Below, one piece after another: positions 33,405 to 41,944 of a DNA stretch of 64,000 bases. The notes beneath the pieces were generated by a model, which worked only from the letters and a program-made list of their open reading frames with translations, made no database searches and was not told the origin of the DNA. Where the stretch lies: NCBI RefSeq assembly GCF_022347205.1, contig NZ_JAKRNE010000003.1, forward strand, positions 124,001 to 188,000. Direction: 5' to 3'. This DNA comes from Corynebacterium sp. ACRPO. Its GTDB lineage: Bacteria > Actinomycetota > Actinomycetes > Mycobacteriales > Mycobacteriaceae. The translations under genes and the position numbers were made by a program. Each line of letters begins with the position of its first letter. The stretch's first letter is position 1.

Positions 33405-34702
33405 CCGCTTCTCGTTCTGTCCGCCGCATTGCCATCATTGGAGCTGGCCCACGTGGCCTGTGGGCCGTCGAGGAACTCCTCGAGCGCGCCCGCGTTCCAC
33501 TCGATGTCACTGTCTTTGACCCCTACCCCGCCGGTGCGGGCGCCGTCTACCGTCCGCAGCAGCCGCCGCAGTGGCGCCTCAACGTCAACTGCGCCATCGT
33601 CGCCACTGCCCACGATAGTTTCAACGCTTGGCGCACCCGCCGCGGTGAAGACACCACCGATGCCTTCCCGCCGCGGGCCCAGGTGGGCCAATTCCTCGCC
33701 GATACCTGGTCCGCAGCAGTGCGCCGCGCGCCAGCCCACGTTCGCATTCGGCACCTGCCGCACCGCGTGACCGCGGTAAGCGCCGAAAGAGAAGGGTTCA
33801 TGGTCGATGGCTCCCCCTTCGACGAAGTCCTGGTCTGCACCGGCCACGACCATCTCCACGCTGGGTCTTTGGCCTATGAGGCCTCTTGCGTACCGGTCAC
33901 CGGTCTTTACTTCGGTGCCGATCTTCCGAGCTCCGCACGGCAAATCGGCGTACGCGGTGCCGCCTTGAGCTTCATCGATGTGTGCCTGCTGTATGGCGAT
34001 ACCGCCGAAACCATCTACCCGGTTAGCCGCAGCGGGCGCTTCATGGAGGTAAAGCCCTCCCCGCAGACACCGCTGCCGGAGGTGTCACCGCGCTGGCGGC
34101 AGGCCTGCGCGCATATCGACAACGCTTCGGAGCTGCGTGAGATCCTCATCGGGGCTGCAGGCGAATTCGGTGACTTCTCAACTGCAGACCTCGCCGCCGT
34201 TATCGACGGTCAGGATTTCACTGGCGATGCTGTCGCTGAGCTCGAGGCTTCCCTACGTGCGGCCGAAGGTACCGGTCCACTCACCCCGGCCGCAGCCGTA
34301 GGCGCGGCGTTTCGTGGGGTATTTCAAGAATGCGTCGATTGGCACAAGGCACATGGACCCATGCCCGGCTTCCGCGAGCTTTCACGCACCCTTGAGCGCG
34401 TGGCTTTTGGTCCGCCACCGGTCACAGCCAAGCGCCTGCTCGAGCTGATCCACTCCGGTGTGGTGAATACCCACTACCTAGGCACGCCTGAGCAGATAGA
34501 TTCCTGGCGGGAGCAGGGCGGCGTGGACCTGCTTATTGACGCCACCGTTGCTCCGCAAGCCACCCCCTCCCCCTTCCACGACGTTCCTGGCGTAGTGGAA
34601 ATTGGCCGGATGAATGAGATCTCCCTGCCCGGCCATGACTCCCTTAACCGTTCCGTGCACGATGACATCCCCCGCTGGGCGGAGAAAGTAGGAAACCCAT
34701 GA
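33401..34702 (+). CDS. FAD/NAD(P)-binding oxidoreductase-like protein
   Basis: The product is 433 residues. An N-terminal dinucleotide-binding motif IGAGPRGLWAVEELLERA (about 12-29) is followed by PYPAGAGAVYRPQQPPQWRL, typical of the FAD-NAD(P)-binding family (NAD_binding_9 type). The start is GTG 33401, overlapping the stop of the PLP synthase, and the stop overlaps the decarboxylase start as ATGA. Its place suggests it oxidises or hydroxylates an intermediate of the same pathway, where staphyloferrin B synthesis uses the NAD-dependent SbnB instead. No substrate can be assigned. Confidence 0.82.
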   Translation: MTASRSVRRIAIIGAGPRGLWAVEELLERARVPLDVTVFDPYPAGAGAVYRPQQPPQWRLNVNCAIVATAHDSFNAWRTRRGEDTTDAFPPRAQVGQFLADTWSAAVRRAPAHVRIRHLPHRVTAVSAEREGFMVDGSPFDEVLVCTGHDHLHAGSLAYEASCVPVTGLYFGADLPSSARQIGVRGAALSFIDVCLLYGDTAETIYPVSRSGRFMEVKPSPQTPLPEVSPRWRQACAHIDNASELREILIGAAGEFGDFSTADLAAVIDGQDFTGDAVAELEASLRAAEGTGPLTPAAAVGAAFRGVFQECVDWHKAHGPMPGFRELSRTLERVAFGPPPVTAKRLLELIHSGVVNTHYLGTPEQIDSWREQGGVDLLIDATVAPQATPSPFHDVPGVVEIGRMNEISLPGHDSLNRSVHDDIPRWAEKVGNP

Positions 34703-36087
34703 CCACCACTCCCGTAGACCCACTACCCGTCCACGGCACCGTCCCCTTGCGCGCCCGGTGGGAACGGTGGATGCGTGAGCTCGTCGAAAACCCGCAGCAC
34801 GTCAGCACATTAACCTCGCGCTACGGTTCTCCGGTGAACGTGTTGAATCCCGCTCCGCTACGCCACAATGCCCAAGAGCTGCTCGACGCGGGCGCTTCCC
34901 ACGGCGTGGAGACTCAGGTGTTTTTCGCACGCAAGGCCAATAAGGCTCTGTGTTTTGTCGATGCTGCACGCAATGCCGGGCTCGGGGTGGATGTAGCCAG
35001 CGAGAACGAGCTCCGCCAAGTGCTCGACCGCGGTGTCGCCCCAGAGCGCATCATCCTCAGCGCCGCTATCAAAACAGATGGCTTGCTCCGCCTCGCGGTT
35101 TCGCGAGGCGTCACTATCTCTTGCGATTCTCGCGCCGAATCCCGCCGCATCGCCGCCATTGCGAGGGATTTAGACACCACCGCCCGCGTGGCACCACGCC
35201 TCGCTCCAGATCCTAACTCCCTACCTCCCACCCGCTTCGGGGAGAGGCTGCCGACATGGCGGCAAGCCGAGTGGCCTAAGGAACTTCGTGCTGTAGGCGT
35301 CCACGTGCACCTGCACGGCTATAGCGAAGCCGACCGTCGGACCGCCCTGGCAGAGGCAATTTCCTTGGTCGAGCACCTCCGCACATTGGGCCAGCCCGCT
35401 AGTTTCATCGATATCGGCGGCGGAGTGCCCATGAGCTACCTAGAATCCCGCGAGCAGTGGGAGAATTACCTCGAGCGCATCGCCTCCCAACGCGCTGGTA
35501 CCGGGGAACCCTTTACGTGGAAAGCGGATCCGCTGTCCAATACTTACCCCTTCTGGCAGGAGCCGACGCGCGGTCAGTGGCTAAACCAGCTCCTCTCCGG
35601 TGAGGTCCCCGGCTACGGCACCGCTGGCAAGGAGCTGCGCGAACGGAACATCGCCCTACATCTTGAGCCCGGCCGCAGCTTGCTCGACGGCTGTGGAGTC
35701 ATCCTCACCGAGGTGAGCTTTCTCAAAGAACGCTCTGATGGCCTGCCCCTCATCGGCGTGGCGATGAATCGCACGCAGTGCCGGACCGCCGCAGATGACA
35801 TCTTGCTCGACCCTCTCTTGGTACCTACGGCTGGGCCGGTAAAGGAAATCTCCCGTGAGCCACGCACCGGCTTTGTGGTGGGTGCCTACTGCATTGAAGA
35901 CGAGGTTATCCTGCGCCGCGAACTGGACTTCCCGGATGGCATTGCCGTGGGAGATACCCTCGCCATTCCGAATACAGCCGGATATTTTATGCACATCCTC
36001 GAGTCTGCTTCGCACCAAATTCCCTTGGCACGCAACGTCTACTCCGAAGGCGGCGAATGGGTGCCAGACGATATTGACGCCACTTAA
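34699..36087 (+). CDS. Y4yA-like PLP-dependent decarboxylase (fold type III)
   Basis: The product is 462 residues with an alanine racemase-type barrel and a C-terminal barrel, as in diaminopimelate and ornithine decarboxylases. The PLP lysine is in VFFARKANK (about residue 79), the phosphate-binding loop is IGGGVP, and EPGRSLLDGCG, the probable active-site cysteine in GAYCIEDEVILRREL and the tyrosine in TAGYFMHI are all present. SbnH of staphyloferrin B synthesis belongs to the same fold, but this protein is closer in length and motifs to Y4yA-type enzymes. It is the last gene of the triplet and is followed by a bidirectional terminator. Confidence 0.85.
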   Translation: MTTTPVDPLPVHGTVPLRARWERWMRELVENPQHVSTLTSRYGSPVNVLNPAPLRHNAQELLDAGASHGVETQVFFARKANKALCFVDAARNAGLGVDVASENELRQVLDRGVAPERIILSAAIKTDGLLRLAVSRGVTISCDSRAESRRIAAIARDLDTTARVAPRLAPDPNSLPPTRFGERLPTWRQAEWPKELRAVGVHVHLHGYSEADRRTALAEAISLVEHLRTLGQPASFIDIGGGVPMSYLESREQWENYLERIASQRAGTGEPFTWKADPLSNTYPFWQEPTRGQWLNQLLSGEVPGYGTAGKELRERNIALHLEPGRSLLDGCGVILTEVSFLKERSDGLPLIGVAMNRTQCRTAADDILLDPLLVPTAGPVKEISREPRTGFVVGAYCIEDEVILRRELDFPDGIAVGDTLAIPNTAGYFMHILESASHQIPLARNVYSEGGEWVPDDIDAT

Positions 36088-36111
36088 CTGCCTGCGGTTC
36101 ACAACATAGAA

Positions 36112-36143
36112 AAAGGGCTTCGAGGAATTCCTCGAAGCCCTTT
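36112..36143. terminator. Bidirectional intrinsic terminator
   Basis: A perfect 32-base palindrome (16 bases per arm, core GAGGAATTCCTC) flanked by A-runs on the left and T-runs on the right lies between the converging decarboxylase and rplA genes. It can end transcription from both sides. Confidence 0.93.
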
Positions 36144-36171
36144 AGCTTTAAGCGCAGTGCGCTAAACCGAC

Positions 36172-36876
36172 TTACTCGGTGTAGCCCTTAACCACGGAAC
36201 CGTCAACCGGGATGCCCGGGCCGGAGGTGGTGGAGATGGTAGCACGCTTGATGTAGATACCCTTAGCGGAAGAAGGCTTCAGGCGCTGGATCTCGTCCAT
36301 GAGGGCGCCGTAGTTCTCAGCCAGCTTCTCAGCGTCGAAGGATGCCTTGCCGATGATGGCGTGCAGGTTAGCAGCCTTATCAACGCGGAAGGAGATCTTG
36401 CCGCCCTTAACCTCAGAGATTGCCTTAGCAACGTCTGCGGTAACGGTGCCGGTCTTCGGGTTCGGCATCAGACCACGCGGGCCCAGGACGCGGGCAACGC
36501 GGCCGACCTTGGCCATCTGATCCGGGGTAGCGATAGCAACGTCGAAGTCGATGTTGCCCTCGTTGATCTGCTCGATCAGTTCAGCGGTGCCAACAATGTC
36601 AGCGCCAGCTTCCTGAGCGGCGGTAGCCTTCTCGCCCTCAGCGAAGACAGCAACGCGAACGTCCTTACCGGTGCCGTTAGGCAGGGAAACGGTGCCGCGA
36701 ACCAGCTGGTCAGCCTTGCGCGGGTCAACGCCCAGACGGAAGACGACGTCAACGGTGGCGTCGAAGTTCTTGGAGGAGGTCTCCTTAGCCAGCTTGGTGG
36801 CCTCGATCGGACGGTACAGGCGGGACTTATCTACCAGTTCCGCAGCGGCCTTATAAGCCTTAGACTTGGTGCTCAT
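36172..36876 (-). CDS. rplA: 50S ribosomal protein L1
   Basis: The product is 234 residues with the L1 signature region ([31 protein letters not shown]). It forms the L1 stalk and acts as a translational repressor of its operon in other bacteria. It lies 68 bases after rplK. Confidence 0.98.
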   Translation of the reverse strand: MSTKSKAYKAAAELVDKSRLYRPIEATKLAKETSSKNFDATVDVVFRLGVDPRKADQLVRGTVSLPNGTGKDVRVAVFAEGEKATAAQEAGADIVGTAELIEQINEGNIDFDVAIATPDQMAKVGRVARVLGPRGLMPNPKTGTVTADVAKAISEVKGGKISFRVDKAANLHAIIGKASFDAEKLAENYGALMDEIQRLKPSSAKGIYIKRATISTTSGPGIPVDGSVVKGYTE

Positions 36877-36944
36877 TTAACAATTCCTTTTCTGGATTGG
36901 TGTGGTGTTTGGCGGGCCGTAGCTGGCCCTACCACATAAAGTTT

Positions 36945-37388
36945 TTACTTCTCCGGTGCGCCATCAACGGTGATGCCCATGGAGCGGGCGGTACCGGCGA
37001 TGATGCGAGCGCCGTTCTCGATGTCACGTGCGTTCAGGTCCGCAAACTTGGTCTCTGCGATTTCCTTGCACTGATCCCAAGACACAGAACCGACCTTGTC
37101 GGTGTGTGGGACGCCGGAGCCCTTCTGGATGCCAGCGGCCTTCAGCAGCAGCTTAGCTGCCGGCGGGGTCTTCAGCTTGAAGTCGAAGGAACGGTCCTCG
37201 TAGACGGTGATCTCAACCGGAACCACGTTGCCACGCTGATTCTCGGTAGCGGCGTTATAAGCCTTGCAGAACTCCATGATGTTGACGCCGTGGGCACCCA
37301 GTGCCGGGCCAACTGGCGGTGCCGGGTTAGCGGCGCCTGCCTCGATCTGCAGCTTGATGAAGCCGGATACCTTCTTCTTAGGAGCCAT
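36945..37388 (-). CDS. rplK: 50S ribosomal protein L11
   Basis: The product is 147 residues from ATG 37388 ([20 protein letters not shown]), preceded by AAAGAGG; the frame is open further upstream but the family starts here. It contains the thiostrepton-binding N-terminal domain ([19 protein letters not shown]). With rplA it forms a two-gene unit. Confidence 0.98.
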   Translation of the reverse strand: MAPKKKVSGFIKLQIEAGAANPAPPVGPALGAHGVNIMEFCKAYNAATENQRGNVVPVEITVYEDRSFDFKLKTPPAAKLLLKAAGIQKGSGVPHTDKVGSVSWDQCKEIAETKFADLNARDIENGARIIAGTARSMGITVDGAPEK

Positions 37389-37560
37389 CGAATTACCTCT
37401 TTCCTGTGTTACCGGGATATCCGCCACGATGAATAACGGGATCCCGTCCGGATGCTCACCTTCAGTGGGCCACCGGAGGATGAAACGTTTTCTTATACGC
37501 ACGCCAAAGGCGCACGGCGTTCCAGTTTAGAACACCGTGCGCCCTGCACAAAATCACTTT

Positions 37561-38490
37561 TTAGGAGATGCGCTCGATCTCAGTCGGCGACAGCTCCACC
37601 GGGGTCTCGCGGCCGAAGATGGACACCAAGCCCTGCATCTTGCCGGTCTCCGGGTCGATCTCGGAAATGGTCGCGGATACGGCAGCCAGCGGTCCGGACA
37701 GGATGGTCACTGCCTCGCCCACCTCGAAGTCGTGCGCGTACTTCTTGGCCACTTCCTTCTCCGGCATATCCACAACCTGCTCGCCCTCTGCCTCGTTCGG
37801 GGCAGCATCGCCCTTGGTGGACGGCGCCTCGTTGGGCATGAGGAACTTAGCTACGTCGCGGGTCTTAACCGGGGTGGCGTTGCCTTCGTTGCCCACGAAG
37901 GAGGTCACGCCCGGGGTTTCGCGGATGACGGACCATGCGGCGTCGTTAAGCTCAGCGCGAACCAGGACGTAGCCCGGCAGCAGCTTGCGCTTCACAATCT
38001 TCTTCTTGCCGTCCTTGGTCTCCAGGACCTGCTCAATAGGAACAACGACCTCGAAGATGGAATCTTCTACCTCGAGGGTCTGGGCGCGCATGTCCAGGTT
38101 GGTCTTTACCTTGTTTTCGTAGCCGGAGTAGCACTGAATGATGTACCACTGGCCCGGCTGCTTCTTCAGCTCGCGGGTAAAGGCGCGCAGGCGCTTGCGG
38201 TAGGCGGCATCCTCGGACTCGTCTTCGCTGGCCTCAGGGGCTGCACCCTCGGCTTCAGCTTCGGCCGCTGCCGGTTCTGCTGCGTCGGTGGACTCGGCGG
38301 ACTCGCCTGCAGTGTCGGTGGACTCAGCCGTTCCTTCAGTTTCTTCCGCTGCCGGAGCGGCTGGGGTAGCATCTTCCTGCTGCGCTTCTTCTACGGAGCT
38401 AGCGTGCTCTGCCGCCTGCTCCTGCACGTTGGACTGCATTGCCTCTTCCAGCGAGGTGCCTACGGTTTCGACGTTATTCTCGTCGCTCAT
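37561..38490 (-). CDS. nusG: Transcription termination/antitermination protein NusG
   Basis: The product is 309 residues. The first 110 or so are an acidic, low-complexity extension (many Glu, Ala, Ser, Thr), as usual in corynebacteria. The NGN domain follows (QWYIIQCYSGYENKVKTNL), and the C-terminus has a KOW motif (VGEAVTILSGPLAAVSATIS). It binds RNA polymerase. An insert of about 30 acidic residues lies between the domains. A GCACGGCGTTC-type hairpin at 37512-37541 lies between it and rplK. Confidence 0.96.
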   Translation of the reverse strand: MSDENNVETVGTSLEEAMQSNVQEQAAEHASSVEEAQQEDATPAAPAAEETEGTAESTDTAGESAESTDAAEPAAAEAEAEGAAPEASEDESEDAAYRKRLRAFTRELKKQPGQWYIIQCYSGYENKVKTNLDMRAQTLEVEDSIFEVVVPIEQVLETKDGKKKIVKRKLLPGYVLVRAELNDAAWSVIRETPGVTSFVGNEGNATPVKTRDVAKFLMPNEAPSTKGDAAPNEAEGEQVVDMPEKEVAKKYAHDFEVGEAVTILSGPLAAVSATISEIDPETGKMQGLVSIFGRETPVELSPTEIERIS

Positions 38491-38561
38491 AATTCTTACT
38501 CCAAAAAATTCCTCGGCGCGTTGCGTAGGACCAGCCTACCCGCCCGCGTATGGGCAAAAAG

Positions 38562-38597
38562 TATCCCGCCGTTCCTTGAAGCGGAAACAGCGGGATA
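38562..38597 (-). terminator. Intrinsic terminator after secE
   Basis: TATCCCGC (38562-38569) and GCGGGATA (38590-38597) form a stem, followed leftward by CTTTTT. It lies between secE and nusG, so nusG may depend on read-through or on its own promoter in 38491-38561. Confidence 0.75.
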
Positions 38598-38615
38598 AAA
38601 GGTTATGCAGCTATC

Positions 38616-38951
38616 TTACTTATCAGAGAGAACCTGCTCAACTCCGAGACCAGCCAGGGTGTCAACGCCCCAGACCAAAGCGGTCATCACGATAAGGAAC
38701 GCAAAGGTAATGAGGGTGTACTGCAGCATCTCCTTAGCGGTAGGCCACACCACCTTCTTCATCTCGGATGCAACCTCGCCAGGGAAAGCGGCTACGCCAC
38801 CACCTGGGGTGTCATCGTGGTTCTTATCCTCTACGCGGACGACGTGCTTATCGGCGTAGTCCGCGGAGGACGTGGTAGCCGCACCAGAGAGCTGACGCTT
38901 ACCGGTCGGGCGCGATGCACCCGAATTCTTCGGCTGCTGCTCATCGCTCAC
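38616..38951 (-). CDS. secE: Preprotein translocase subunit SecE
   Basis: The product is 111 residues from GTG 38951, chosen because AAGGAGG lies 7 bases upstream. A polar N-terminal tail of about 60 residues leads to the SecE signature GEVASEMKKVVWPTAKEMLQ and one membrane helix. It stabilises SecY in the protein export channel. Order secE-nusG-rplK-rplA is the standard one. Confidence 0.97.
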   Translation of the reverse strand: MSDEQQPKNSGASRPTGKRQLSGAATTSSADYADKHVVRVEDKNHDDTPGGGVAAFPGEVASEMKKVVWPTAKEMLQYTLITFAFLIVMTALVWGVDTLAGLGVEQVLSDK

Positions 38952-39015
38952 AGCTAACCCTCCTTGGGAACTAAATCTAATAGGGCGCTTAACGCGCACC
39001 TCCATAACTTTGTCA

Positions 39016-39024
39016 ACCCTAGCA
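39016..39024 (-). promoter_or_regulatory. Candidate extended -10 promoter of secE
   Basis: The minus strand reads TGCTAGGGT (hexamer 39016-39021), with TTTTCA 17 bases upstream; a 65-base leader to secE results. Confidence 0.45.
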
Positions 39025-39123
39025 AAGCTCGCCCAGCATGAAAAGCTGACCACGGCATTTGCAAGGCGTGGCCTTGACAACATGTGCGTGGGCCAAGCGC
39101 CACGAAGAAATTAGGGCATGAAG

Positions 39124-39158
39124 AAACCCCGCCACCTGATGCCAGATGACGGGGGTTT
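39124..39158 (-). terminator. Terminator after tRNA-Trp
   Basis: A 12-bp stem with G-U pairs (39127-39138 with 39143-39154), flanked by AAA and TTT, is followed leftward by TTTCTTC. Confidence 0.75.
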
Positions 39159-39164
39159 ACTGTG

Positions 39165-39237
39165 CAGGGGCGACAGGACTCGAACCTGCAACCTACGGTT
39201 TTGGAGACCGTTGCGCTACCAATTGCGCCACGCCCCT
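39165..39237 (-). tRNA. tRNA-Trp (anticodon CCA)
   Basis: The 73-base sequence folds as a cloverleaf with acceptor AGGGGCG / CGCCCCT. The anticodon loop reads CTCCAAA with CCA at positions 34-36, and the T-loop is GTTCGAGTC. The encoded gene lacks CCA at the 3-prime end. Confidence 0.95.
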
Positions 39238-39306
39238 ATTCTTTTATTCCTCAATGCCTAAGCATCAAGCGTTGAAGACCTTACCAGAGCCATAGTTCCA
39301 ATCCGA

Positions 39307-39330
39307 AACTAGGCAACTAGGCAACTAGGC
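39307..39330. repeat. Three tandem copies of an 8-bp unit
   Basis: The unit AACTAGGC repeats exactly three times between tRNA-Trp and tRNA-Met. Its short length and lack of context suggest a slippage-prone tract. Confidence 0.9.
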
Positions 39331-39365
39331 ACAGCCTGGATTGTCTTCAGCGCGGTAATAAAAAA

Positions 39366-39380
39366 GCGCCCTGCGGGCGC
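39366..39380 (-). terminator. Terminator after tRNA-Met
   Basis: GCGCCC and GGGCGC form a short GC-rich stem with a 3-base loop. Read leftward it is followed by six or more T. Confidence 0.8.
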
Positions 39381-39393
39381 CTTTCTTTCCCGG

Positions 39394-39465
39394 TAGCGAT
39401 GGCGAGAATTGAACTCGCGACACAGCGATTATGAGTCGCTTGCTCTACCACTGAGCTACACCGCC
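39394..39465 (-). tRNA. tRNA-Met (anticodon CAT, elongator type)
   Basis: The 72-base cloverleaf has acceptor GGCGGTG / CATCGCT with two G-U pairs, D-arm GCTC/GAGC, anticodon loop CTCATAA and T-loop GTTCAATTC. A normal pairing at position 1-72 rather than the initiator mismatch, and no three G-C pairs in the anticodon stem, point to the elongator tRNA. Confidence 0.9.
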
Positions 39466-39506
39466 ATATTCACCTCGGAGGAGTTCCTTCCTCCAAACAT
39501 GAATGG

Positions 39507-39579
39507 AGCCCCCTGACAGAATCGAACTGTCGACCTTTTCCTTACCATGGAAACGCTCTGCCGACTGAGCTAAGGGGGC
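39507..39579 (-). tRNA. tRNA-Thr (anticodon GGT)
   Basis: The 73-base cloverleaf has acceptor GCCCCCT / AGGGGGC, anticodon stem TTTCC/GGAAA around loop ATGGTAA, and T-loop GTTCGATTC. Confidence 0.94.
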
Positions 39580-39947
39580 ACATCCTAGCGTTGAACACAT
39601 CGCTATTTCGTTGTGCTCTCCGTTGCGGACTCCAATAATCTAACCTGCTTTCAACGTTTTACACAAATCGCCACGTCAGAGCCCATAAATATACAGTTCA
39701 AGTGGCTTCTTTTTACGCGATGTAAACGTGCTTGAATGAAGGGCGTGTTGGATGACGAGGATCGCCAATCCAGCGATGCTACAAAGCTGTATTACAACTC
39801 CGGCTTCGCCAGCATCAGCATTACTGATCCGCGTAAGCAGTCCGATAAAGGGATAAGTCAGCTGTCTAAGCGCTTTGCGCTTGCCGACGCTCGCGAGACC
39901 GCCACCCCGCCTCTAGGTTCCACCCTGGCGGATCTTGGCAGCGCCGG

Positions 39948-40202
39948 CTCCTCCCACCTGCGGCGGCGGCCCCCAAAGGCGCAGAGATCGTGCAGGACAA
40001 AGGGCGGCCACTCGCATACAGAGCGTTCCACCAAAGACCTCTACTCCGCGTCCATTTCCCAGCCCACGCGATGCTACCCCCGGTAAGGTGTCAAGATCAT
40101 CATCGAGCCCGCCGCTCTTTCCGTCGCCCCATTGTCCTCGCCTGGCAAGCCGCCGCAGCCGCCCAGGCGGACTTTGTGAAGACCTCTGATGGCAGCCCGT
40201 GA
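39948..40202 (+). pseudogene. deoC: Remnant of deoxyribose-phosphate aldolase
   Basis: Three DeoC-like stretches lie in order but in shifting frames: AAAAPKGAEIVQD (39960 on), VKIIIEPAALS (40090 on), and IVLAWQAAAAAQADFVKTSDG ending at a TGA at 40200-40202. Intact DeoC reads similarly with VKVIIE and AGADFVKTSTG, the latter carrying the Schiff-base lysine. The C-terminal third is missing. The stretch 39580-39947 before it holds an open frame of no recognisable family and may be further debris. Confidence 0.6.
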
Positions 40203-40295
40203 GGGATGATAAGACAGGCGAGCAAACCTGTTAGTACCAAGCGCCTTAGAAAGGTGTACTTTGCTGGTCCTTTAGGCCGCGATGAGAGGAGTTAG

Positions 40296-40582
40296 ATGAG
40301 AACAATGTCCCGCCATTCATCCTTAGCAGTTTTGGTAATGATTACGGCCGTTATTTCATTATTGCTCTGCCTCGGCTACTTCATCGGCGGTTTGAATGCG
40401 ATGTACGTTGCCAAGGCCCTAGCTGAATCGGATTCCACCTCATTGCCAGATATTTCTCGCAGGCTAGGAAATGGCTTTTCTACTTCAAGATCGCTGGGGT
40501 TTTCTTAGTTGTTTTCCTCGCCAGTGCTTATGCGGTGTGGCACAAGGCTAAAAGCTCCCGCACCCAGGAGCCCAGCCAGTAG
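40296..40582 (+). pseudogene. Small two-helix membrane protein split by a frameshift
   Basis: From ATG 40296, with GAGGAG 4-5 bases upstream, the frame encodes one membrane helix (SLAVLVMITAVISLLLCLGY) and a polar linker, and ends at 40508. A second frame takes over near 40462 and encodes a second helix (WLFYFKIAGVFLVVFLASAY) and a basic tail to a TAG at 40580-40582. Joined by a one-base shift they would give a plausible two-helix protein of about 95 residues. Either a real frameshift mutation or a sequence error explains this. Confidence 0.65.
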
Positions 40583-40613
40583 ATCCCGCCTCACAGCTGC
40601 AGGTACGCTTGAA

Positions 40614-40639
40614 CCCCCGCAAGCTTTTGCTTGCGGGGG
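40614..40639. terminator. Strong hairpin after tRNA-Tyr
   Basis: CCCCCGCAAGC and GCTTGCGGGGG pair perfectly (11 bp) around a TTTT loop between the frameshifted gene and tRNA-Tyr, which converge here. It may serve both. Confidence 0.8.
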
Positions 40640-40648
40640 TTCATTCTG

Positions 40649-40730
40649 TGCCAGGTAGAAGATTCGAACTTCTGAAGGCAATGCCGGCGGATTTACAGTC
40701 CGCTCCCTTTGGCCGCTCGGGCAACCTGGC
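40649..40730 (-). tRNA. tRNA-Tyr (anticodon GTA)
   Basis: The 82-base class II tRNA has acceptor GCCAGGT / ACCTGGC with discriminator A, anticodon loop CTGTAAA, a long variable arm and T-loop GTTCGAATC. Confidence 0.94.
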
Positions 40731-40841
40731 ATGCACTGTGTGGTGCGAATAAGTACTTTACTACGAACCACCCTCCCACCTACAAATCGCCAGCGTAGTA
40801 GGGGCGAAAGGGGCGGGAAAGAGGGGGGCTTCGCCAAGCAG

Positions 40842-41846
40842 CTAGCCCACGCGGCGCACCGTGTAATCCGCCAATTGACGCAAGGCCTGGCTCGCGGAGT
40901 TCTCCGGTAGCACGGCGAGTTGCTCCTCCACCGTGCGCAGGTAGGCATTGATGTCCTCCAGCGCCTTCTGACGGCCGCCAGACTGGTGCAGGAGCTCGAT
41001 GGCGCGCTCCACCTCGGCGTCGGAATGCAGCGGACCAGTAAGCAGCTCACGCAGCTTGTCGCCCACTTCGCCCTCTTCTTCCAAGGCGTAGAGAACCGGC
41101 AGGGTAAATACGCCCTCGCGCAGGTCCGTGCCCGGGGTCTTGCCGGACTCCTTTGGGTCAGAGAAGATGTCGATGACATCATCCACAATCTGAAAGATCA
41201 TGCCAATGGCACCACCAATGCGGTGCAAGGCTGCGGCATGCTCGGCCGAGGCGCCGGAGTGGTAGGCACCCAGGTAGCCAGCAGAGGCGATGAGCACCGC
41301 GGTCTTTTCACGGATAACGGCCGTGTAGTGCTCCACGGCATTGGCCTCACCTGCGCCGATGGTTTCGCGCATCTGGCCGGTCACCAGCTCCTCAAAGGTA
41401 TCGGCAAAGTGGGCCACGGTGTGGGTATCCAGCTCACTCATCAGGCGGGAGGCATGCGCCAGGAGCGCATCGCCGGCGAGGATGGCCACAGAGTTATTCC
41501 ACCGCGAATTGGCAGATTCCACGCCGCGGCGGCGGTCCGCCTCATCCATGACATCGTCATGATAAAGGGTGGCTACGTGCACCATCTCCACGACGGTGGC
41601 GGCCTTAACAACCTCTTCGCAGCCCGGACGCGGACCATACTCGGAGGCCAGCAGCGCCATCATGGGGCGAAAGCGCTTGCCACCGGCCTTAGACAGGTGG
41701 CTGACCTTGTCCTTTAAGAAGTCCTGGCCGCGGTCGATTTCACTGCGCAGCTTGTCTTCTACTGCTTCCATGCCCGCACCAATGCGCTCGTTGAGCTGCG
41801 GATCACCAAGATCCACGTGCGTGGCATGCGATTGACCGTGAGTCAT
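40842..41846 (-). CDS. Polyprenyl diphosphate synthase (menaquinone side chain)
   Basis: The product is 334 residues from ATG 41846, preceded by AAGGAA. Both aspartate-rich motifs of trans-prenyltransferases are present: DDVMDEADRRRG near residue 110 and DDVIDIFSD near residue 240. These chelate magnesium and bind the allylic and isopentenyl diphosphates. The place next to menJ and menG, as in M. tuberculosis grcC1, indicates that it makes the long prenyl tail of menaquinone. Exact chain length cannot be read from the sequence. Confidence 0.9.
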   Translation of the reverse strand: MTHGQSHATHVDLGDPQLNERIGAGMEAVEDKLRSEIDRGQDFLKDKVSHLSKAGGKRFRPMMALLASEYGPRPGCEEVVKAATVVEMVHVATLYHDDVMDEADRRRGVESANSRWNNSVAILAGDALLAHASRLMSELDTHTVAHFADTFEELVTGQMRETIGAGEANAVEHYTAVIREKTAVLIASAGYLGAYHSGASAEHAAALHRIGGAIGMIFQIVDDVIDIFSDPKESGKTPGTDLREGVFTLPVLYALEEEGEVGDKLRELLTGPLHSDAEVERAIELLHQSGGRQKALEDINAYLRTVEEQLAVLPENSASQALRQLADYTVRRVG

Positions 41847-41944
41847 TAAATAGTGTTCCTTGCAACTAAAAGCCAGAGATAATCGATTACCTACCGTAGT
41901 CCAAACTGCGCCCCTAAACACACTCGAGGGGTCGAACTCATGCA

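Noticed and set aside
34699-36087. Annotation as diaminopimelate decarboxylase lysA
   Set aside because: The fold is the same, but the context (SbnA-like and FAD protein) and divergent motifs do not fit lysine synthesis.
39307-39330. Tandem repeat considered as CRISPR or origin iterons
   Set aside because: Only three adjacent 8-bp units, no spacers, no cas or replication genes nearby.
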